Of a stretch of 64,000 bases of DNA, positions 12,101 through 24,100 are shown one piece after another. Under the pieces are notes generated by a model. The model was not told the origin of the DNA and did not search any database. It was given only the letters and a program-made list of their open reading frames with translations. Within the stretch, counting starts at the first letter, position 1. Each line of letters opens with the position of its first letter. Source of the stretch: Enoplosus armatus (taxonomy: Eukaryota; Chordata; Actinopteri; Centrarchiformes; Enoplosidae); the NCBI RefSeq assembly GCF_043641665.1, contig NC_092198.1, positions 16,335,001 to 16,399,000 of the forward strand, read 5' to 3'. The position numbers and the translations under genes were made by a program.

Positions 12101-15100
12101 AATGTAGACAATAGTGGTTTTTCATGTGGAGAAGCAGCTCATACGATATAAATAATGGAAATAATTTGCCTGTATTTAATCAAGCCTCTCAGCATTGCTC
12201 GAATGAATCATGCTTGAATCTAAAACTGTGACTAAAAATACTACTACCATGTTTATGAAGCTTTCTGGACACACCCCTGAGTTGAAGCTCCCCTTTGAGA
12301 GACATCATCGCTTTTACGATGTAATGAATGACGTCTTGCGGTTTTTCTCAGCCGTTACGATGTGCGTTCAATACTTTCAAAAGGCTGTAAGGCTGATCTG
12401 TATACAATTACACAAATCACAGCTAGTCTTCAATGGCTTATATCAGCTAGATTTTAATCTAGTGCTGCATCTTGTGCTGATTTGGGCTTTTTTGTTTACC
12501 ATATTACAAGCCCTATTAAGTGTGGTTGTGCCTTGGCTACAATAAGTTGAGATATTTGTGATAAAATACTCTTAATGAGCCGCCACACTCAAATTTAGGA
12601 GATGCTTTTGCACTACTGTGTCTGCTCTCATGGTCTCAAGTGCAGAAAACCACATCTACATCTTCCTGAGTAAATACATGTTTACATATCTGCGTGCATG
12701 CTGATTTTAGTATGATCATAAGTGTATAATCATTGGAGTATTAAAAAGCTCCTCTGTGGCATCTTTACAATCTGGCTAAAAAAAAGGAGCTACTAGCCTA
12801 ACCCCATGTTGCTTGTGTTTAGCTTTTAAAGCCTGGAAGGTAGTTAGGCTGCGATGTGAAAAGCTTCTAAATCCACCTGCAACCAGCTGAGCTCCACTGA
12901 GATTGTTGACTGGGGACCGATGTGATGGGAGATGCAGGTGCAACAGCTTTAAAAAAAAAAAAAAAAAAAAAGTCCTCTTACCGCCACGATGTGCAGCAGA
13001 ACAGCCCCACTCTTTCGTTCTTGGATGGTGAAAAGGTCATCGGGGAACTCGTGTATTGCTGAGGAAAGAGTAAATGTCACAGTCACCACACATCAGCAGC
13101 ATGACAGCGAGGTAACATGTCCCCGGCCCACCCCGAGAGGACTGTATGACTTCACGATGGGTGTTGGTCTCAGAGGAGCAGGCCTGAGATGCCCCGTTGG
13201 TTCAGCAGGCTTACGCTGAATTAATTTGGTTGCGGTTCCTATGTGAGTGTTATTCCCTCTCTTCTTGTTCCATCTTTTTTTTTTCCAACGGATTATCTAA
13301 TACAACAAAAATGTCTTGTATACCTAAAAACAGGGCATCACAGCCAGAAGGGGTCAAATGCAAATTAAATAGCAGCCTGTGATCATCATCCAAAAAGAAA
13401 AAAAAGGCTGGAACCTCAAACAACATCAAGGGCTTTGAATTTTCAAAGGGACTGAAATGGTTCAACATTTTTTGAGAATCATCTTCAACCAGCAGTATGT
13501 CACACCACTCGGCAACCAATGACTTCATACCTATTCATGGAAGAAGAAAAACCGTCGACGGTCACATCTCCTCAAAAACTGATGTAATAGCTTGGGCTAT
13601 ATTAAGAGCCTGAAGTCATACAGAATTAAAGGCAAGCAGGCAGAAAAACCTCCCATGCTGAGGACTCATCATCCATCATCCAGAGCTCCAGCTGGAACAC
13701 AGTGTGAACATGGTACCACCATACGGCTCACATCTCTGGGAGCACAACCGCGCCACGTGCACCTGGCTGGAGACAGAAGCTGGCCGTCTTCCTGACGGGA
13801 CCCGGCCTCTGTCCGACCTGCAGGCTCGCATCTCGTCTTGCATCACTAGCATGTTGCCTACACCAGCTACAGCATAGCGGGGCTTTAAGCTCAATGCTAA
13901 CATGCTCATGATGAACGAGATTGAAGCGGTAGAGAGTTTTTATTGTTGTTTTTGTTGTAGTGTTACCTGTAGGCAGTAAATACTCACCTAGGTTTTAAAT
14001 TCTATCCTTATTGATGTGGTGGTATTTTGTCACAGTTTGCATCAAGTTTCTGTGTTGGAGGCTGGCCATTTGTGTCTACCTCTCATTGGATAACTGATGG
14101 AGACTCAGCCTTCTTGTTGAGTACATATAGGCTATGTTTTTTTTTTTACACATTCTGGAAGAGTCCCCCTGATGAAGGCCCCCTGCCAAATGATGTTGGT
14201 GGAATAAAGAAGATTCTTCCATTCAGTCGGCAAGTGTTGCAGAGTTGTTTTTATAACAACGGCAATGCTAACAGGTGCTCACAATGACCATTTTAGTTCA
14301 CCATCTTGGTTTAGTGTGGTACCATGCTAACATTTGCTAATTAACACTGAGGCTGATGGTCACTGGTTCATGATATAATACCAGTAAAACTACACATCTA
14401 AGCCAGGGCATCACCTAAGCTAATATAATTCATCCCTAGAAGACTTGGCTATTTAACAAATTTCATGGCGATCAATAGTTGAGACATTTCACTCAACACC
14501 ACAAATGTCAACCTCATGGTGGCGCTAGATGAAAAGTTTAGGGAACACCTAAGTCAGTAGGATTCACCCTCTGGGGAGCATGAACGTCTGTACAACGTTT
14601 CAGCCTGGATCAAAGTGGTGGACTGACCAAACTACAAATTGATCTAAAAAATAATAATCAAATACATGGGACTGCTTTGCTGTGGTCCTACTTATGCACG
14701 GTGCTCTTTTCAAATACACAAATGACGTGAGAACAAAATGCTTTAGTCTGAGCCAGCAGAACAATGCTGTTTCTAACAGAAAATAAAAGGCAAGGTTTGG
14801 GCCCTTGTCACATATGGACTCGTGAAGTGGAACAGTGCTCACCTGAGACTTCTCGCTGCATCTGTCCTAACCTCACCATCGCCTGTTTTTATGATATCCG
14901 ATGGTGCACACATGACTGAATCAGTGCAGCATTTGGAACACTGCACAGGCGAATCAAATACTCCACAGTATGTAGTCTGAGCCCACTTAATCAACTGCAT
15001 GCCTCCTGGATTTCACTCAATTACATCACATATATGGAGACGTGGTACATTTTGTATCTCCATATATCGTCTAACACTTTAATCTTTGCAACAGCACAAA

Positions 15101-18100
15101 GAGCCATGACACAAAGACTCTACAACGCTATTTCTGGCTCAAACGTATCCGACCTCGATTTGTTCGAGTTTTGTCGTCTCACGTGCAACGCTGCAGCCCT
15201 CTTACTGCCTCCATGACACAGTGAATGGATTAGAGGACAGAATAAAAGAAAAAGTTGAATGCATGAGTAATGTAGATTATGACCTTAAAATGTAATGAGA
15301 AACTGGAGAACACCTGGATGACATTGACATCTTACAGCAACATTGACTGAGGCAGGCGGCTTTAGCTCATTTCATTTCTGACAGGTTTATGTGCTGAATG
15401 AAATGTGTCGGAAAGCCGACGGCCCCAAGCAGAGGCGCAATCAATTACAGGATTTGTCAGCTGTGCCCTCAGAGGTGACTGAAAACAAACTGATGCCAAT
15501 ACAGAAGGCTAAACTCCTACTGATACCTCATGGAGAAAACAGCCCCACGCCCATACATTATTCTAGCTGCTGAAGGTTGCCTGTTAAGCTTCTGAAAAAC
15601 ATAAAGACTGGAAACCACGGGGAAAGTATCAGGTTTGAGTTTCCTGCTGTCCGAGTCTTTTCACCTCCTGCTTCCATGTTCAGCCACCAAACCTGCAGGT
15701 CTGCCATTAATCAATAATTAAATGCCTTTGCCATCCATGTTCTTTAGTTACTGGTTCACCCCATTGCCAGTGTATACAATCAGGTCTGGCTGAGAGTGTG
15801 TTAAAAATAGGTAATCACAAAAGGTGCTTAAAGGGCGCTAGCACTGGGCCAAGCAGCGAGATGACAGGCAGGCAGGGGTCACCTCCCAGTCCCTGTAAAC
15901 ATTCGACCAGACAGCGTCTACGGGGTTCGTCTGCGTCCCCTCACTGTAGAGGTCAAAGCGGACATGAACATGCCTCCACAGCGACGTCACAAGGACGGGA
16001 CAGGACGTACACACCAGAGCGGGATAACACACAGATTGCTTAAGTGATGCATCTCAAATGAGGCCCATAAATAGAATCATAAATAATATGCAGCGCAGTT
16101 CATTTGTTCATTGAAGTGTCATTTTTACAGAAATGGAAGAAATTGGAGAAGGCACACTGTTATGATGCGTTGTGGATGCATTTATTGTAGAAATGATTAG
16201 TCGACAGAAAATCAATTCCAATATTACTAATAATTTATAAAGCAAAAATGACCAAACGCTTGCAGGTTGCAATTTCATAAAATGCAAATAATAATAAATG
16301 CAAAGAGTTTCTGGCTGCAACCCACAATTATTTTCATTATCGTTTTAATCTGCTGATTACTTTAAGTTAATCGATTCTTTGGTCTGTAGAATATCAAAAC
16401 AAATTGTTTTGCCTGATCAACACTCAGTTTACTATTGTATAAGACAAAGTAAAGCAGCAAATCTTCACAAGTGAAATAGGGAATGTTTGGCGTTTTTGCT
16501 GGAACAGTATTTATTTTTGGTCAACTGATAGATTTTGGCTCTAAAAAGAGTTTTGCTTGCTTGCTTTTCACCATTTTATATAAACATTGATTACTTACTA
16601 CACTTTAGAGAACATAATTCTTAATGTTTTAAACTGATAAGTTTCAGCCTAAATGTATCATGCAATATGGCATTGAGGTACAGACGTGCAGAGATACATA
16701 AATATTTGGCATCTTGAAACAAATGATGTGCCAATTGGTTATTAATTACACCAGAAAGTCTTCAGGTAAACATGTTTAAGATGAGCAGCGCCAAGCAAGC
16801 TGCTTTTAAAATCTGCACTGCTGAACAAAAGGTTTTGTGATTGTACAAATCTGAACTACAACTTCTATCTATCCTGCTGTTCTCGTGTTTGCGTGGGACT
16901 GCTTTCTTTTTTGGAGGCGACAGGGGAGGGAGAGCGTGAGCGGGGGACGTCAGGCAGGAGGCACAAAACAAGTCCTCTTCAGAAGCTAAGCTACAAATCT
17001 ATAAATAAACCCTGGATTCTCTGTTTGGACACCTGACTGTGCCGCTTATGCAAGAAATTACTGGCAACACTTTTGTTCATCTGTCTCCCCCCCCCCCACC
17101 CCCCCTCCTCCTATCAACCCCAGAAGTAATTACAAGTCCTCGCAAGAAGTGTTGGAAGGATTTTATGAGACGCAGTGCTGCCATCGCTGTGTATACTGTG
17201 GTCAGTTAGGAACAGTATGAAAAAGATCAGGGAGTGTCAGAGAAGAGTGGTGGGACTTTTCTTGGGAGACTTCGTCGTATTTTCTTTTGTGTTCTTACCC
17301 CAGATGTATATTTTATTGCAGCCTTCCCTTGCGAGATAAGAAAAATAAAAAATTATAAATGGAGGAACACTTTGCTATCAGCACAGGATAGTAATTAAAA
17401 AAAAAAACTCAAGTCTTACATATATTGTCTCTATACGTCACTTTCCTCAGTTTTAAGTCTTGCTTAACATAAAAAAAAAAACCTCTCAGATAACCATAAT
17501 TTATTGAGGCATTAAAGCCAGACCATGCCAGCCATTCTTTACATTTGTGCAATTATTATTCCATAATCTGGTAATATTCCAGATATTATGGTGCCGTTAC
17601 ATAATGGAGCTCAGTATCGGGTGCCGGCTGTTGTCCCAGAGATGGGACAGTGCAAAAAGTGAGCCAGGTCTTCACCCAACGCTGTGGTGGCCTGGGCATT
17701 ACAAAAAAGATGCACCGACTGAGATGGCGGCATGCAAAGAACACGTTTTTACAAGTCTGAGGTCTACTAAATCTTAAAATAGATCATGCCGAAAGAGGAA
17801 AAACAATGCCATCATGTATCAAACAGCCAAATAAAAATATTGTGATGTTAGCAAGATGTTTTGGCAGAGAGCCTGGTGCTACCTTCTGTCACAGCCCGCT
17901 CACGACCCACAGCCAGGTCATTAACAGAATATAGTTTGACACTCCAGTGCAGTAGTCAAGAGACTCTTCAGAGGAGAACGATTCCTCTGGGTCATTATTA
18001 GTCCATTAGATAATTAGCTTGCTCCGGCAGACATCAGTGAGCAGCATGACTCGCCTGCAATCAGCTTCTTGTAAACATATCATCATCACGAGTCGCCTTA

Positions 18101-21100
18101 TTGGAAAATCTAAGTCACGCAGAAACGATAAGTTCTGAAATGAGCAGGGGGGGCTAGGTTAACCCCAAAACACACACACACACACACACACGATTATCCT
18201 CTCGTTACGTCAATACTTCCACATGCTCAAACATCACATGCACAGCTGCTCTCACATGGTCAGGTACGCACTTAAAACACATGCCATTTCACCTGCATGA
18301 ACACACTCGCATACCTATTACACTTCTACTTTTAGCATGAATTCCCTTCAGCCTTTATGCGACGGTATGTATGAGTGTGAGTGGTGTGAGTGGTGAGTGA
18401 CACCGCTGTGAAACGTATGCATTCAGCTGTGTACAGGAGAAATAGGTAAACAACTCCCTCAGGGTGAGGTATGGATCTGCAACGACAAAGAGGGAACAGA
18501 GCTACCTTTGCTGCTGTGACTATACGCCTTTAAACCTGGTGAAATGTCCTTTCTAGCCTCAGTTTTAATTTTAAAAAATGGTACTCCACACTCGCCACAA
18601 GCAGGACAGAGTGAAAGTTTGAGTAACAAAAAGGCAGCACAAAATGTGAATGAATAAATACATAAAGAGGTCAGGCGTGTTTGAACTGCACAGCGGGGAG
18701 AGTGCTCTGTGCAGGTGCTCGTGCCTGCGCTGCCCCTCTATGCTGCATTGTTCCACCATTGGCATGCGAGCAAGAAGCAAAGCGAGGTCAGTTTCCATTA
18801 TGCACAGCAGCATAATCCCCGCTTGTGTAATTCCCTTTTAAAAAGCCTCCTTCTGGTGTTTCCCTGGGAGTTGACAAACCTGCATTCCAATGTGGACCGG
18901 CTACTACACGCTGGCAGATTTACCCCTCATGTTGCCGCCAAATTTCCTGCCTACACCCCCCCCCCGCCCCCCAAAAAAAACCTCCATCCCCGCGTTTGCC
19001 TCAAATCCTGCCTTTTCTTTTCAGCAGAAGTCACGCTCTTCACACTAACTAACATTTACACCAAATCAACACTGCAGCTTTTGCAGGGTCATGACACTTC
19101 TGCTTTGGGCCAGAGTTCCTCCTCAACCACGCCACGTCTCATGCCTAACATGCAACATGTGCAGCCCCTTCCCATTAGCAGATTAGTGCCATATCTAAAG
19201 CCACTACAATCAAATCCCGTCGGATTAATTCATAGTACAAACCGAGCCACACTAAAACCTTTGCTTTGTTGTTCATTTCTGCTTTTGCACTGTCGTCTAC
19301 TTCTACCAGGCCAATTATGGCACACAAGTGAGACTTTTCAATATATGGCATTAGCAGCATCTTTATTAAAAGCAAATTATTCCTCCTCCAGAACATTAGC
19401 CATGGTGCTCTGCCCCCCTCTCCAATTTTCTCTGCTCCACAGTTGGCATCAGTTGGCCCCACATGGGGGAGGGGGGGGGGGGTTACATATGAGAGGGTAT
19501 AATCTAATATTCTGTGTCCCCACATAAATCTCAAGTCTCTGATCATACCCCTCACACAGCCTGGAAGAGCTCATAAAACATAAGAAATAAAACAGCCATT
19601 ACTTTTGTTCCAGACTTATTGCAACTTGTCAAATTTAGGAGAAAAAGTGGGAGCACATTTGTTCCATTCGTCACGGGATCGCTACAGGGGAAATGCATCT
19701 CAAGGGGTGGTATGACTCAAGGTCTACATGTGACTTAACTAAAAGAGTATTCAGAGGTCGAATCAGTCCCTTGCAGTGTGATTTAGTCCTTTGTAGATCA
19801 CAAGCATGCATTGTAATCAAGCAGGAGCATAAAAAAAACTGTCTGGACAGCACCTTGTGTTTTCCAGGACTTATTACTGAATGGCCAATAAAAAGAGGCA
19901 CTTATGATGAATGGCTGCCTGAGCAGCACAAGTCTCAGGACAAGCAAAACAACATTAGCACCCCGTGAAAGCAGGAAAGGGCTCCCTCGCTGATCACAGA
20001 AATAATGAGGAAAAGGCAGAGAGACCAAAGCTGGCTGAGCGTAATCTACGCAGCCCACAAACAGCAGCTTAATTAAAACAGAGCTTCAGATGTTGCACAC
20101 ACTCAGCATAAAACCAAAAGCCTCCAATAACAATTCTCATCCAATCGAGCCCGGGTCCATCGAAGGTTAGTGCTTTCCCCTTCAGGGGTGCACACCAGTG
20201 CCATCACTGGTCCACTGCTGGATCATCAGCTCTGGACAAACAACTGCACAGGGAATTAGGACAAACACTCGGATCTGTGTGCCAACATGTGTCTCGCTTA
20301 TTATTAGTCTATTCAGTTCTTGGGAAATGTGTAGATTGTTAAACAAGTTTGTCATCCTAGAAAGATGTTTGACTTTTTCCACAGACAAAGTAGATCCCTG
20401 TGAAGTTATAGCAACACTAGCTAATCCAAGTGGGTCGTTCCTGTGTACTGTCAGTCAGACTTTACAAAGCTTGCCTTGATATACGATTGTTTGCTTGAGG
20501 CACGTTTTGCAAAATCTCTCCATACAGAGTTGGTGAGCACAGAGCTGCGCTGAGTAATAGATTATTTCTTTAAATCTTGTCCAGGAATCACATCAACAAA
20601 AAAGCTTAGTGTGATTTTATCTTACCAAACAAATAAACCTTTTACAAGAATCAAGTGCCATTTTCTAGATACATGCAGTGATTCGACTGATTATTCTTGT
20701 TTCAAGATATTGATGCTCATTCCATCATACAATTCCTTAAACATATCAAACTAAATGACTTGTTTGCAGTATGATATAGTGTATTGTATACTCCCACAAC
20801 TGGCCAAATCAGAGCAACCGGTCAACTGAGGGGCCTGACGTCTGCAGCTATGACGGGATTATTCACGAGACCAAGACCCAAGAACAAAGAGTCATAAGAT
20901 CAGCTCACACTGACGAGGCAGAACAGTGGCGCCATTAGAGGAAGGAGGACTAGAGCTGATGAGAAATGTGTGGAATGTGAAAGTACAGTCTGGTGCCTCC
21001 AGTGCAGAAGACATTTGAATGGAAAAGGAAAAAAAAAAAAAAGTAATCCGGGAGGATTAACAGGAAAACTTCATGCACATGATCTTGTCATTTGGGGCTC

Positions 21101-21142
21101 ATTTCAAGAGGACCCCACTATTCAAAAATGTTTGTTTTCCTT

Positions 21143-21182
<40 letters not shown>

Positions 21183-24100
21183 ATATATATATAAAATAGC
21201 AGGTTGTGGCACCAATGATTCAGTAATCCCTGAGGGATTCTGCCTGCTGTAATGAAGTAATAGCCAGTTAGTCCTTACTGGGTCACTTGTGATGCTGCAA
21301 AAACCGGTACATTTTCAAATTACTTCCTAAATTGTCTGCGCCCTGGTGTCATCCCCTGTGTACTAGCCAATACAAATAGTAATACGAATCCCAATATTGA
21401 GTTGGACCCCATTTAAGCAAAATAATTATTCTCAGGTCTTAAAAATCCTCCTTCAACAGGTCTCCTTTCCACCTACATTTCCACTTTGTGACTTTAGATT
21501 TAGGAGGTTTTTGTAAAGGTTAGAGCAGGTAGTCCCTACACTCTGTACGGCCAGTTAATATCACAGTACATAGAAGAACATACATTTATCATCAAATGGC
21601 CGAATGGGACTAAACCTCTAACCCTGGTAGCTTTAATGCCATGTTTTTTTTTCCCCACATTGAGCAATTGTGCTCGAGTCTCAGGCCGTTCTTCCTTTCC
21701 GAGAGAGTTTGGGAACATTGTGATTTGGGCCGTTTATGTGCCCCCAAGTGGAAACACGGGGAGAGCTGCGGCCCAAGTGGCGGACTGTGTACATAGACAG
21801 TTCCAAAGTACACCAGATGCTCCCATGCTCATTTTGGGGGATTAAAACCATTGCAAACCTGAAATGGGTTTACCTGGGTTTGAACAGTGAAATATCCAGG
21901 ATGCATATACAGCTAGAGCCAAACCACCGCTGTCCAATTCTGATCACAACACTGTTCAGCTCATTCCCACCCACCGTTCAGTCCTTAAGAGGAGCAAACC
22001 CCTTTGTTAAAACTGCTAAGTCTGGTCCACTGACAGTATTGAAACTCTGAAGGGGTGTTACTTGAGCACAGACTGGGACATCCTCCATGAGTCGGATTTG
22101 AAGAAAGCACAGAAGTCATCACTTCAACTTCTGTGCGCTTGCAGCACAAAACGGAGCTGAACCAGAGACTCAACACAGCTAAAACACAATACAGGGAATC
22201 CATTGAAAAGGCCACTATGAAATCTATTATACTATGGCAAACAATTTGAACAACGTTAGGTTTGATTCACATGATTTCTCATTAGATTGTGACAGTGTCA
22301 ATAGCACCATAACAATTGATGACGAGTTCCAGGGAAGTCACAAGACAAACACAACAATAAAGGCAATAAGGTCCTGCTGGTGTCTCAGCTTTCCTTTTGA
22401 AGCCGAGGAACCTACACCAGCCTGGGTCTTTCAAAAAGCTCCGTTGATTTACATACAGCTCCATCTCTCTGGAAAACAGCAATCATTACTCTTCATACAA
22501 AACAAACCTGTCCCCCAAGGAAATAATGACTACAGACCAGTAGCCAGCAGCCCTGACCTCTATTGTAATGAAGTGTCTGGAAAAGTTGATGTTGTGGAAG
22601 CTGAAGTCAAACATAAATGGAGAGCTAGATTCTTATTAGTTTGCCTATAAAGACAATCGTGGCACCGATGGTGCAATACGAACCACAATACACTATTATT
22701 TTGCAACACCTTGAAAACCCCAAGGCCTACACCAACTACAACTGCTGTTTGTAGACTTCAGCTCTGCAGCCACACATCCTTCTCAGTAAACTCAGATGTC
22801 TGTCAACACATCGATCATCAGGTGGTATCAACCACCAACAGGACCGAGTGAACCAGACATTATCCCCTTAATGCTTGTATCACCCAGGTTCATTCTTACA
22901 AATACTTGGGTGTACATATCGACTGTAATCTGTCCAGGAATGTCCATGTGAATTCTGTACGCACTAGGGTCCAACAGTTATTTTATCCTGCTGTGATAGA
23001 GAGTATATTACTTTATAGAATCTCAGCTTTGTTTGCTAACATATCAGGTAAGTTAAATAAATAAGACTGGTCGACACAGGAGTGAAAGTGATGGGGGTGA
23101 GGGCACATCCCTCCCTCCCTCTAAATGCTCTTCGAGAAGACTGTAGTAAAACAGGCTTGGCGAATTAATGCCGACCCCGCCCATGTCCTGCCCATGTCCT
23201 GCATTCAGCATACGAACTGCTCCCATCAAGTAGACGCTACAGGGTTCCAATTAAATACAGGAAAAGATACCCGAGTAGGTATAAAAACTCTTTCATCCCT
23301 CCATCAGTGAATCTCCTAAACTCAGGACATAAAGGTGTGAATTGTGCAGAATCACACAAAGCTCAGGTGAGCCAGCAGTTGTAAAACAAAACACAGATAC
23401 AATTCAAATGACATGGAAATGAAAAACAAAAGACAAACAAATGACATGTCTTCCCGTCGCTGCTGGTTCACGTGTACCATTTCAAATCAACACTACTATG
23501 AAAAACGGAGCTTCAATGTTCCTCGGAGCCTGATGCAGACGTCAGCAGTGTCAGTGGAACCGCACAGCATACAGTCCCATATAAGTCATTATGGAGAATG
23601 CCGCTTCCTTTAAGTGTACCAAAGATGCTGTAACATAATCAATATCTGACCCTTTTAATAGCCCTGTCAGTGCTTATTATAGCACAAGTAACTAAACTGA
23701 GTCAGAACAATAGAGGCCCAACAAGGAGGTGAATTAAAAGCAGCATATCAACTCTAGTGAGCTATTGGGTGTTTCTTTGAGTTTTTCCAACAATTCTATT
23801 GATTTATTGTTTTTTCTCTCCTTGAACAATACATTCCCTTAAATACAGTTCACCAATAGATAATTGTGTATTTAATGATCTTCAGACTGTATTAGTCATC
23901 CCCTGTGTGGTAATTGGTGAATTCGGAGCTGGTGCACAAAGGTCAATATCATCAGATCTTTTAAGAATCTAAATTATTGCATTTAAAAAGAATTTCCTGG
24001 CGTAATGGGTCTCAATAAAGACTTGTTTGTCTCTATCAAAACTGGCTCTAGCGTTCATTGGTCTCCACTTTTAACACAATAAGGAGATCTTGACGATAGC

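Noticed and set aside
22234..22650. 138-codon plus-strand frame as a host gene
   Set aside because: It reads as part of the degenerate LINE reverse-transcriptase region (NNDYRPVASSP), not a host gene.
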